Shown here: positions 1 through 8,052 of the stretch, in pieces
Layout of the letters: every line of letters starts with the position of its first letter
Position numbering within the stretch: position 1 is the stretch's first letter
NCBI RefSeq assembly: GCF_027570075.1
Contig: NZ_JAKMUS010000002.1
Location: 1 to 64,000, forward strand
Origin: Corynebacterium meitnerae
GTDB lineage: Bacteria > Actinomycetota > Actinomycetes > Mycobacteriales > Mycobacteriaceae
Direction: 5' to 3'
Length of the DNA: 64,000 nucleotides
Made by a program: the position numbers and the translations under genes
Notes under the pieces: generated by a model
Told to the model about the DNA's origin: nothing
What the model saw: the letters and a program-made list of their open reading frames with translations, nothing else
Databases searched by the model: none

Positions 1-24
1 TTTGTCGCTTAGCCCCGGTCGGCT

Positions 25-122
25 GTGTAAAAAATTACATCGCCGAAAATCGGCCCCAACAAAACCCCTGGTAGTGGATTTCTGTCAGGGAGTAGTTACC
101 GCTGCAAGGTAAAATTTTACAC
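25..122 (+). repeat. 98-bp repeat element, copy A
   Basis: Intergenic element lying just downstream of the minus-strand SURF1-like gene. Its ends are AT-rich near-palindromes: the left arm reads GTGTAAAAAATTAC and the right arm GTAAAATTTTACAC, forming a terminal inverted repeat that extends to about 16 bp (23-38 and 109-124) with two mismatches. It aligns without gaps to the reverse complement of 42449-42546, 77 of 98 positions identical by hand count. No coding potential seen. Function unknown: a non-autonomous mobile repeat, a paired protein-binding site or a structured RNA are all possible. Confidence 0.8.
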
Positions 123-154
123 AGGGGAGGCGCGATCTCAGAGGATCTTAGAGG

Positions 155-1087
155 CTAGAACCCCTTGGGGCCCTTTTCCGCCCACGGGTTCTTGCGGGAC
201 TGGCCGTAGCGTGCTCGAGCAGGGGCAGCCGGAGCGGGGGTAGTAGACGGCGCGGACTCATCGGGTGGGCCAGCAGCGGAGTCACCCGAGGTGCTGGTCA
301 GGGACTCCATCTCACGCTGCTCGTCGCGGTAGCGGCGGCGTTCCCGAATCTCGGAGTAGATGAAGTAGGCCAGTCCGGCGGGGGCCATGATGCCGAAGGC
401 GATCCACTGCAGCCCGTAGGAGAGGTGGTTTCCGCGGTCGAGCATGGGCAGCGGGATGGGGTTGAGCACACCGGGTTGGTCCGAAAGCAGCTGCGCGTAG
501 GGGCTGACCAGGTCTTGGGAGGTGAGCTCGGCGATGTGGGCGGTGTCGATGGCTTGGACCATCGTGAAGCCTTGGTCCTCAAGCGGTGCAGTCCCCGTGG
601 CGGGGTCGGAGGTGCGCAGCATCGCTGACAGGGTGGTGTTGCCGGTGGGCACTGGGTCCAAAGGAGGGACGCGGGTGCCACCCTCAGCGGCGGGGACCCA
701 GCCGCGGTTGACCAGGATCGTATCGCCGGAGTCCAAGGTGAAGGCCACGAGTGATTGGAAAGCTGGCGTGCCGTCCACCGGGCGCAGGCGCAGAAGGATT
801 TCACTGTCTGGGTTGTAGTGCCCGGTCATGGTCACGCGTGTCCATTCCTTTGACGGGGTGTATCCCGAGGCAAGAATGGTGCTCACATCAACGGGGTCCG
901 CCTCGAACGCCGCCTCAATCCGCTGGTTCCGCTCTTTGATGTCGTGGTCTTTGTTCAGCTGCCACGGGGACAACCAGGTGATGGCAAACCAGGAGAAAGC
1001 GATGGCCAGAATGGCAGCGATGGCCCAGCCGGGGTTCAGAAAGGACTTCCACAGTGGTTGCGAGGTCTGGCTGTTCGAGGTGGTCAC
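155..1087 (-). CDS. SURF1 family protein (cytochrome oxidase assembly)
   Basis: 310-aa membrane protein with the SURF1 plan: an N-terminal membrane helix (about residues 16-40), a large extracytoplasmic domain, and a C-terminal helix (about 225-245) followed by a charged, Pro/Ala-rich cytoplasmic tail. SURF1 proteins assist assembly of haem-copper cytochrome oxidase, which fits the aa3 oxidase genes further along the window. The stop lies 5 bp from the start-side neighbour's stop region, and the gene reads in the same direction as the phosphatase gene behind it (1093-1560), so the two are probably one operon. The tail of about 60 residues after the last helix is variable in the family. Family assignment is firm; the exact role is inferred. 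Confidence 0.88.
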   Translation of the reverse strand: MTTSNSQTSQPLWKSFLNPGWAIAAILAIAFSWFAITWLSPWQLNKDHDIKERNQRIEAAFEADPVDVSTILASGYTPSKEWTRVTMTGHYNPDSEILLRLRPVDGTPAFQSLVAFTLDSGDTILVNRGWVPAAEGGTRVPPLDPVPTGNTTLSAMLRTSDPATGTAPLEDQGFTMVQAIDTAHIAELTSQDLVSPYAQLLSDQPGVLNPIPLPMLDRGNHLSYGLQWIAFGIMAPAGLAYFIYSEIRERRRYRDEQREMESLTSTSGDSAAGPPDESAPSTTPAPAAPARARYGQSRKNPWAEKGPKGF

Positions 1088-1092
1088 GGCGC

Positions 1093-1560
1093 TTACTCTA
1101 CCCGCTCGCGGACCCAGTCCAGAATGCCGTCGGCAGCCGCTTCGATCTGCTGGCGGGTAACAGTGAATCCTTCGGGGCCGCCGTAATACGGGTCCTCCAC
1201 ACCAGCACCTGACGGGGAAGCAGGATCAAAGGACCGCAGCAGGCGGATCCGATCTTCGGGCACACCCCGGGCCACGAGTTCGGAGACATGGCGGGTATCT
1301 AGTGCCACGATCAGATCGGCATCCATGCGCGAGCCGCCAAACTGCGCGGCGCGGTGAGTGGAGCCGTCATAACCCGCCGCGGCAAGTTCGGCCACAGCCC
1401 GGCTATCAGCGGGGTTGCCCACGTGCCAGCCACCGATACCGGAGGAGGTGACGTGGACGGCGTGGTCAAGGGAGGCGTCGATAAGCTTCTGGCGAATGAT
1501 CACTTCCGCCATGGGGGAGCGGCAAATGTTGCCTGTGCACACGAAATCGATGTGGATCAT
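1093..1560 (-). CDS. Low-molecular-weight protein-tyrosine phosphatase
   Basis: 155-aa LMW phosphatase. The P-loop is at the N terminus, CTGNICRS (C-x5-R-S), and the general-acid loop is near the C terminus (DPYYGGPEGF). The ATG at 1560 is preferred because AAAGGAGG precedes it and the P-loop follows within seven residues; the frame stays open upstream but antisense to the next gene and without family similarity. Members dephosphorylate phosphotyrosine proteins in the cytoplasm or are secreted; the substrate cannot be read here. It lies 5 bp upstream of the SURF1-like gene. Confidence 0.93.
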   Translation of the reverse strand: MIHIDFVCTGNICRSPMAEVIIRQKLIDASLDHAVHVTSSGIGGWHVGNPADSRAVAELAAAGYDGSTHRAAQFGGSRMDADLIVALDTRHVSELVARGVPEDRIRLLRSFDPASPSGAGVEDPYYGGPEGFTVTRQQIEAAADGILDWVRERVE

Positions 1561-1632
1561 GGGGCCTCCTTTAAAGGACGTGTAGGTGACACCCAGCATG
1601 ACAGCGGGGCCGGGCGCGGGCAACGCGTCCCT

Positions 1633-1648
1633 TAGACTTGGGTGCATG
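1633..1648 (+). promoter_or_regulatory. Leaderless promoter -10 of the Nif3-like gene
   Basis: TAGACT at 1633-1638 is followed by 7 nt and then the ATG at 1646. This spacing places the transcript start at or next to the A of the start codon, so translation would be leaderless. There is no Shine-Dalgarno sequence. Confidence 0.6.
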
Positions 1649-2788
1649 ACTGAACGGACTGTCGGCGATATTGTTGCCGCGTTGGAGGAGGCGTACCCGT
1701 CGAACCTCGCGGAATCCTGGGATGCGGTGGGGCTGATCTGCGGTGACCCTGCGGAGAAGGTATCTAAGGTGGCCTTCGCGCTTGATTGCACGCAGGCGGT
1801 GGCGGATCGTGCGGTGGAATTGGGTGCGGACCTGCTGGTTGTGCACCACCCGCTGTTGATGCGCGGGGTGACCTCGGTGGCGGCGAACACGCCGAAGGGC
1901 AAGGTCATCCACACGCTGGTGCGCGGTGGATGCGCGCTGTTTGCGGCGCACACGAATGCGGATTCGGCACGGCCGGGTGTGTCTGACAAGCTTGCTGAGC
2001 TGGTGGGCATCACGGCGGGTCGCCCGATCAAGGTGGTGGATCCCAACACGACGGATCTGTGGGGCGTGCACGTGCCCGCCGCGTATTCGCGTCGCGTGAT
2101 GGAGGCGCTTTTCGACGCTGGCGCAGGCTCCATCGGCAACTACTCCAACTGCAGCTTCGCGTGGGATGGTTCCGGCGGCTTCACCCCGGAGGACGGGGCG
2201 GATCCCACGGACGGTTCGGTGGGGGAGTACTACACGGCGAAGGAAACGCGCGTGCAGTTCGTCGCGCCGACAAGGCTGCGTACGCAGCTGGTCAGCGTGC
2301 TGCGTGAGGTACACCCGTATGAGGAGCCGGCGTTTGATGTGGTCACGATGGAGTACACCGGGGACATCAACACCGCCACCGGTTTGGGCCGCGTGGGTGA
2401 GCTGCCGGAGGCGATGACTTTGCGTGAGTTCACCCAGCAGGTGGCCAACGCCTTGCCGGTCACAGAGTGGGGCGTGCGCGCCGCGGGTGACCCGGATCAG
2501 ATGGTGAAGAAGGTCGCTGTGTCGTCGGGGTCCGGTGATAGTTTCCTGGCGGATGTGGCTCGCCTGGGGGTGGATGTGTACGTCACGTCAGATCTGCGCC
2601 ACCATCCGGTGGATGAGCACCTGCGCGCCGGCGGCCCGGCCGTCATTGACACCGCGCACTGGGCCAGCGAGTTCCCGTGGACCACGCAGGCCAGCGAAGT
2701 TGTGGCCGCGGCCTACCCGGATGTACAAACAGAGATCATCTCCCTGCGCACGGATCCGTGGACGATCTCTGCGCACGCCGATAAGTAA
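1646..2788 (+). CDS. Nif3-like dinuclear metal center protein (DUF34)
   Basis: 380-aa member of the Nif3/YbgI (DUF34) family. Metal-binding motifs are visible: HHPLL near residue 69, HTNAD near 97, and a C-terminal DTAHWASE. A middle insertion of about 130 residues (PII/CutA-like) is typical of the longer bacterial form. The biochemical role of the family is unsettled, with a GTP-cyclohydrolase-like fold and suggested links to metal or cofactor handling. Start chosen at the ATG 7 nt after a TAGACT -10 box rather than 20 codons upstream. Followed after 14 bp by the zinc-ribbon gene, probably one transcript. Confidence 0.92.
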   Translation: MTERTVGDIVAALEEAYPSNLAESWDAVGLICGDPAEKVSKVAFALDCTQAVADRAVELGADLLVVHHPLLMRGVTSVAANTPKGKVIHTLVRGGCALFAAHTNADSARPGVSDKLAELVGITAGRPIKVVDPNTTDLWGVHVPAAYSRRVMEALFDAGAGSIGNYSNCSFAWDGSGGFTPEDGADPTDGSVGEYYTAKETRVQFVAPTRLRTQLVSVLREVHPYEEPAFDVVTMEYTGDINTATGLGRVGELPEAMTLREFTQQVANALPVTEWGVRAAGDPDQMVKKVAVSSGSGDSFLADVARLGVDVYVTSDLRHHPVDEHLRAGGPAVIDTAHWASEFPWTTQASEVVAAAYPDVQTEIISLRTDPWTISAHADK

Positions 2789-2802
2789 GGAGTTTGACCC
2801 CC

Positions 2803-3480
2803 ATGCAGTTGGACATTGATAAGCAGCGCACCCTGCTCGCTCTCGCTGTGGCGGAGCGTAGCGCGGCGAACCCGGCTCCGACCTCCCCGGAGGAGCAGGA
2901 GCTGGCGGAGCTGTTGAAGAAGCGCCCCGGCCTGGTGAATGCGTCTGCGGCCGCGCAGCTTGCTGTGGATGATCTGGAGGCAGAGATCCTGCGTATCCAG
3001 GAGGATGAGCGCAAGCTGAAGAAGCGCGAGCTGGATGACAAGCGGCAGTTGATGGCAGAGACGGATCCGGAGCGTCGTAAGGATTTGGAGCATGACCGTT
3101 ATGCGGCGAAGTCCCGCATCGCTGACCTCCTCTACGAACTTAAGGAGGCGCACGGTGAAGTCAAGGCCCTGCGCAACAACCGTGACGTGCATGGCGCGAA
3201 GCTGGATGAGCTGGACCGCAAGATCGAGGCCGCACAGCGCGCGGTGGATGCGCTGCCGGAGAAGGAGCCGGTGGACACCGACGAGCTGCGCGCGCAGCTG
3301 CCAGCCTCCATTCTGGGTGTGTACGCCACGGTGGGTGCTGCGCACTTCAACGGCCGCACGTGCGGTTCTTGCTTCATTCAGCTGCCGCCGGCTGAGCGCA
3401 ATGAGGTGCTGGCCACCCCGGCTGATGAGCTGCCCACGTGCCCGAATTGTGGCACGTTGCTCGTGCGCGACAGCGAGTAG
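2803..3480 (+). CDS. C4-type zinc-ribbon, coiled-coil protein
   Basis: 225 aa. About 150 residues of long, highly charged helix (Lys/Glu/Arg-rich, probable antiparallel coiled coil) are followed by a C-terminal zinc ribbon with CGSCF and CPNCG pairs. This is the architecture of the conserved actinobacterial zinc-ribbon family (CT398-like/DUF164) often found between nif3 and the RNase H gene, as here. A nucleic-acid or protein adaptor role is inferred only. The ATG follows TAAGGAG with a rather long spacer; the upstream TTG in the same frame is less likely. The stop is 3 bp before the next start, indicating tight coupling. Confidence 0.88.
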   Translation: MQLDIDKQRTLLALAVAERSAANPAPTSPEEQELAELLKKRPGLVNASAAAQLAVDDLEAEILRIQEDERKLKKRELDDKRQLMAETDPERRKDLEHDRYAAKSRIADLLYELKEAHGEVKALRNNRDVHGAKLDELDRKIEAAQRAVDALPEKEPVDTDELRAQLPASILGVYATVGAAHFNGRTCGSCFIQLPPAERNEVLATPADELPTCPNCGTLLVRDSE

Positions 3481-3483
3481 CGC

Positions 3484-4608
3484 ATGAAAATCACGATCTA
3501 CACCGACGGTGGTTCCCGCGGGAATCCGGGGGTTGCGGGTTCAGGTAGTGTGCTTTTCGACGCCTCCGGCACCACCCTCGCCGAAATCGCCTACGTCGTT
3601 GGCCAGGATGCCTCCAACAACGTGGCTGAGTACCACGGCCTGCTCCGTGGCCTTGAAGCAGCGCGGGATCTGGGGGCGACGGACGTGGAGGTCTTCATGG
3701 ACTCCAAACTCGTCGTGGAGCAGATGTCCGGCCGGTGGAAGATCAAGCACCCAGACATGAAGAAGTTGGCGCTGGAGGCCCGCGACCTGGCGAAGGGTTT
3801 CCAGAGTGTGTCCTACAACTGGGTGCCGCGGGAGAAGAACAAGAAGGCCGATGAGCTGTCCAACGTGGCCATGGATGCCGCCGCGAAGGGTGCGAAGCCG
3901 GGGATCATCGATACTGGCCAGAAGCCTGAGAAACTGGAGAAAAAGAGCCACGAGGTTGCCAGCCCCGCCCACTGGCACGGCACGGATGCACCGCGCACAC
4001 GCTTTGTGCTGCTGCGTCATGGCCAGACGGAGCATTCCGCGGAGAAGTGCTACAGCGGCTCCTCCGACCCACAACTGACTGAGCTGGGCTGGAAGCAGGC
4101 GCGCCGGGCAGCAGAGGCCGTGGCCAAGCTGGGGCAGATCGATCGCATCATTACGTCCCCCGCCAAGCGCACCCAGGAGACGGCGAGCGCGTGTGCGGAG
4201 GCTCTCGGCGTTGCGCCTGAGGACATTGTCACCGTGGACGGCTTCCGGGAAGTGGACTTCGGCGACTTCGAGGGCCTCACCAAGGATGAAGCGCAGGAGA
4301 AGTACCCGGAGGAATTCGCTGAGTGGCAGTCCAGCCCTATGCAGGCACCGCCGAACGGGGAATCTCTGAGCACCCTGCACCGCCGCATCACCCGCGCCCG
4401 GCTGAAGCTCCAGGAGGAGTACCAGGGCGAAACGGTCCTGGTGGTCACCCACATGAGCCCTATCAAGTCCGTCATCCGGCAGGCGCTGGAATCCGGCCCG
4501 AATACGTTTAGCCACGTGTTCTTAGACCTCGCCTCCATCTCCATCATTGAGTTTTATGGGGAGATGGGCGTGGTGCGCTGCGTCAATGACGTCGCTCACT
4601 TCCGCTAA
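3484..4608 (+). CDS. Bifunctional RNase H / histidine phosphatase
   Basis: 374-aa fusion. Residues 1-130 are type I RNase H, which cleaves the RNA strand of RNA-DNA hybrids, with acidic residues in IYTDGGS, NVAEYHG, FMDSKLV and KKADELSN. After a linker, residues about 170-374 form a phosphoglycerate-mutase-like histidine phosphatase: LLRHGQTEH carries the phospho-accepting His and THMSPIK the second His. The fusion is typical of actinobacteria; the phosphatase half resembles alpha-ribazole phosphatase (CobC), and that substrate is an inference. Third gene of a nif3/zinc-ribbon/rnhA cluster, directly upstream of rnpB, so two RNA-processing functions are adjacent. Confidence 0.93.
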   Translation: MKITIYTDGGSRGNPGVAGSGSVLFDASGTTLAEIAYVVGQDASNNVAEYHGLLRGLEAARDLGATDVEVFMDSKLVVEQMSGRWKIKHPDMKKLALEARDLAKGFQSVSYNWVPREKNKKADELSNVAMDAAAKGAKPGIIDTGQKPEKLEKKSHEVASPAHWHGTDAPRTRFVLLRHGQTEHSAEKCYSGSSDPQLTELGWKQARRAAEAVAKLGQIDRIITSPAKRTQETASACAEALGVAPEDIVTVDGFREVDFGDFEGLTKDEAQEKYPEEFAEWQSSPMQAPPNGESLSTLHRRITRARLKLQEEYQGETVLVVTHMSPIKSVIRQALESGPNTFSHVFLDLASISIIEFYGEMGVVRCVNDVAHFR

Positions 4609-4637
4609 CCGGCCCGCGCGGAGTACAGTTACTGGCT

Positions 4638-5049
<412 letters not shown>

Positions 5050-5074
5050 CCAGTTTCTGCCAGAATTGGCCGAC

Positions 5075-6472
5075 ATGAAGCTTTACGCAGCGCCGCTTGA
5101 TTTCCGCCCGATCGCCGAAGAGTTCAAGGTGCCCACGGATTTCGCGCCTGAGTTGCACGAGGCAGCTGCGAGTGCCACGGACAGGTACGCCGATGTGCGT
5201 ATCGACGCCCGCTCCATCCCCCTCGTCACCATCGACCCCGCAGGCTCGAAGGACCTTGACCAGGCAGTGGCCATCGAACGTCGGAGTGACGGTTTCCGCG
5301 TCCACTACGCCATCGCGGATGTAGCCGCGTTCATTGAGCCGGGGGACGTGATTCACCGGGAATCGCTCATGCGTGGGCAGACGATGTACCTGCCGGATGA
5401 ACCCGCGCGGTTGCATCCGGAGGAGTTGAGTGAGGGGGCGGCATCGCTGCTGGCGGACGTCGATAGGCCAGCTGTGCTGTGGACCTTCGACCTGGACTCG
5501 GATGGTGAGATTGAGTCCGTGGACCTTGTCCGCGCGATGGTGCATTCGGTGGCGCGCTTGGATTATGACGGTGTGCAGGCGGACCTTGAGGCGGGGCAGC
5601 TGCATTCCTCGATTGAGCTGTTGCCGGAAGTGGGGGAGTTGCGGGCGGCGTCTTCGTTGCGCAGAAAAGCAATCAACCTGCGCGTGCCATCCGTGCGTGT
5701 GCGGGAAGGCGAGGGCGATGAGTACGAGCTCATCATCGAGCCGCGCCACAAAGTGATGGACTACAACTCGGAGATCTCCCTGCTCACCGGTATGGCGGCG
5801 GGGCAGATGATGCAGGCGGCAGGCACGGGCTTTCTGCGCACCCTGCGACCGGCGGAAGAAAGCGCTGAACGCGTCTTCCGCTCGGAAGCGTGGGCGCTGG
5901 GCTACGCGCTGGACCACGACAGCGACATTGGCTCCTTCTTGCACACCGTCGACGCGGATACCCCGCGCGGCATGGCCATCATGCGCGAAGCCCAGAAGCT
6001 TCTGCGCGGTGCAGGCTACGTGGATCTGTCCAAGAAGGACCCCGAGGTCCACGCTGGTATTGGCGGCTACTACTCGCACGTGACCGCGCCGTTGCGCCGC
6101 CTGGTGGACCGCTATGCCACGGAAGTGTGTCTCGCGCTGAGCACTGGATCTGAGATCCCGCAGTGGGTGAGCGATGATGCGCCGACGGTGCTGAAAACCA
6201 TGATGCGCACGAATCAGCTGGCAAGCACCGTGGATCGGGCCTGCCTCAACCTCACGGAGGCCACCGTGCTGCAGCCGTGGGTGGGGCACAACTTCCAGGC
6301 CGTAATCATGCAGACGAATGAAAAGGCAGATACCGCCCGCGTGTTCATCCTGGACCCGCCGGTGCTGGCTGAATGCTCAGGCCAGCCGGCGGAAGCAACG
6401 GAGACGATGCTCTCCCTCATCCACGCCAACCCGCAGGAGCGTGAGGTGCTGTTTGCCTGGCCGGCGGACTAG
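5075..6472 (+). CDS. RNB-domain 3'-5' exoribonuclease (RNase II family)
   Basis: 465 aa. The RNB catalytic domain begins near residue 50 with IDPAGSKDLDQAV, holding the metal-binding aspartates; HYAIADVAAF and the YSHVTAPLRRLVDRY segment follow. It is short for RNase II/R: no N-terminal cold-shock domains and no clear C-terminal S1 domain, a reduced form seen in actinobacteria. It probably degrades RNA in the cytoplasm. The ATG is preferred over a TTG three codons upstream; neither has a good ribosome site, so translation may be leaderless or coupled to read-through from rnpB. Its end overlaps the convergent GHMP gene by 4 bp. Confidence 0.9.
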   Translation: MKLYAAPLDFRPIAEEFKVPTDFAPELHEAAASATDRYADVRIDARSIPLVTIDPAGSKDLDQAVAIERRSDGFRVHYAIADVAAFIEPGDVIHRESLMRGQTMYLPDEPARLHPEELSEGAASLLADVDRPAVLWTFDLDSDGEIESVDLVRAMVHSVARLDYDGVQADLEAGQLHSSIELLPEVGELRAASSLRRKAINLRVPSVRVREGEGDEYELIIEPRHKVMDYNSEISLLTGMAAGQMMQAAGTGFLRTLRPAEESAERVFRSEAWALGYALDHDSDIGSFLHTVDADTPRGMAIMREAQKLLRGAGYVDLSKKDPEVHAGIGGYYSHVTAPLRRLVDRYATEVCLALSTGSEIPQWVSDDAPTVLKTMMRTNQLASTVDRACLNLTEATVLQPWVGHNFQAVIMQTNEKADTARVFILDPPVLAECSGQPAEATETMLSLIHANPQEREVLFAWPAD

Positions 6473-7725
6473 CTCTCCACCTGTGCTGGCGTTCCCTGGG
6501 TGATCTCCAGGACGGCGAGGCCATCTGCAGCCAGATCCGCGATCAGATTGTCCGCGGACTTCTCCGGCACATACGCGATGACCGCCTGTGACATTCCGGC
6601 TGCTGCCGGACGGGCTGCGCGCACACCGCGTAGCGTGAGCAATTCCACCAGCTGGTCCGGCACAGGAAGACCAGGGGTCTGGGCGGGGGTGCCGATGATG
6701 GCAAAGAAATCATCCCCATGCATAGAACGCAGCGCCTTCGCGGCGAGTGCGGACTGGTTCGTCTCCGTCTCACTGAACGCCACCCACGCGCGCGCCGCAT
6801 CCAACGACGGTGCGGAATCCATGCCGTGCACCTGGTGGCGGGCATCAACCCACTCCACCACGCGCTCAGCCGCATCCGGCAGCTGACGCAGGGAGGACAC
6901 CCCGAAATTCGCGCAGGCCTCATCGATGAACTCGCGGCCCTTTGATACGGATTCAGCCTTATCGACGAATGCCTCCCCAAACCCTGCCCCCACCGCAACG
7001 ATCCGCACCCCTTCACGCGCCGGGTGCGGTGCCTGGGTCAAGGAACCATCGGCATAATCGATAACGGATACCTTCTCACTCGACCCGCGCAGCGCAGCCG
7101 AGTGACGGGCACGCAGCACCGGCACATCAGAGAATGTCTTCGCGGACTGGGACGAGATTTCTGCCAGGCGGGTGCGCAGGGGAGCGGTATCAATATCCGC
7201 ATCCTCGGCGAGCAGTGCCAAGCACAGCGCCGCGTCCGTTGCGTGCAGCGCGCCTAGCCCCGAACCCAACGGGATGTCCGAAACCACCGTGATGTCTAGC
7301 CCCGCCGTGTCGCGGGAGAGCATCTGGCGCCCGATCAAGGTGTGCACCACACCGCCGAGGCGGACAGCCACACCATGAGGCGGTTCGGCCTGCGGTGCCG
7401 GTTCTTCCTCAGCGGCAAAAGAACTAAAGGCGGAATCACTTAGCTGCGCCAACTGGGCTGTTTCCACCTCACCAGTGATGTCCTGGCCAGCAAAATCCGC
7501 GTGCACCGCGATCGTCTTGTCAGTCCGCGGGCTCACCGCCACAGCGGCGCGCACACCCGCCAACCCCACGACGGTGACACCACCAAAGTGGTCCGCATTC
7601 TCACCGATCACCATGAACGTGCCCGGCGCACTGGCGACATGGTGTGGAGCATTTCCCGTGACACTCCGGTGCAGCTCCTCCACGCGGGTGGCGGCGGGGG
7701 TCTGCGGTGCGGTCCACACAGGCAT
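6469..7725 (-). CDS. Galactokinase-like GHMP-fold protein, probably inactive as a kinase
   Basis: 418 aa. The GHMP fold is recognisable: an N-terminal galactokinase-like segment (APGTFMVIGENADHFGG, about 33-49) and an ATP-loop motif PLGSGLGALHA. Key galactokinase residues are changed: Thr36 stands where the catalytic Arg of the GRVNLIGEHTD motif belongs, the middle motif that normally carries the catalytic Asp (GIMDQ) reads VLRARHSAAL, and the C-terminal glycine-rich motif is missing. The ATG at 7725 has an AAGGA site. No galactose genes are nearby. It could be a pseudoenzyme, a sugar sensor or a kinase of altered specificity. Confidence 0.72.
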   Translation of the reverse strand: MPVWTAPQTPAATRVEELHRSVTGNAPHHVASAPGTFMVIGENADHFGGVTVVGLAGVRAAVAVSPRTDKTIAVHADFAGQDITGEVETAQLAQLSDSAFSSFAAEEEPAPQAEPPHGVAVRLGGVVHTLIGRQMLSRDTAGLDITVVSDIPLGSGLGALHATDAALCLALLAEDADIDTAPLRTRLAEISSQSAKTFSDVPVLRARHSAALRGSSEKVSVIDYADGSLTQAPHPAREGVRIVAVGAGFGEAFVDKAESVSKGREFIDEACANFGVSSLRQLPDAAERVVEWVDARHQVHGMDSAPSLDAARAWVAFSETETNQSALAAKALRSMHGDDFFAIIGTPAQTPGLPVPDQLVELLTLRGVRAARPAAAGMSQAVIAYVPEKSADNLIADLAADGLAVLEITQGTPAQVES

Positions 7726-7837
7726 GGATGACGTCCTTCTGCTCGGCTTCAAATTACAGCCACAACAGTACCAACGCCCCATGTAGCCTTTGGGGTGAAG
7801 TACGCGGGGGATGCCCGCGACAAGTAAGGAGCGGACA

Positions 7838-8044
7838 ATGGCAGACGAGAAATTCTATTTTGACCCCACCACCCACGAGGTCACCCAAGGGAAAGAAACC
7901 TCCTGGGATAACCGCATGGGCCCCTACGACACCCGCGAAGAAGCCGAGCGCGCCCTGGAAAAGGTCGCCGAGCGCAACAAGCAGGCCGAAGCCCAAGACG
8001 AGGCGGATGATGACTGGGGCGAACCCGCCTCGTGGGACAAGTAA
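7838..8044 (+). CDS. Small acidic SPOR-like protein
   Basis: 68 aa, strongly acidic C terminus (DEADDDWGE). The segment KFYFDPTTHEVTQGKETSW followed by MGPYDTREEAERALEK resembles the short SPOR-like proteins conserved in corynebacteria, in which an aromatic strand is followed by a helix beginning PYDTREEA. No signal peptide, so any peptidoglycan role is doubtful. AAGGAG at 7826-7831 sits 6 nt before the ATG. Function unknown. Confidence 0.8.
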   Translation: MADEKFYFDPTTHEVTQGKETSWDNRMGPYDTREEAERALEKVAERNKQAEAQDEADDDWGEPASWDK

Positions 8045-8052
8045 CCCCGCGA

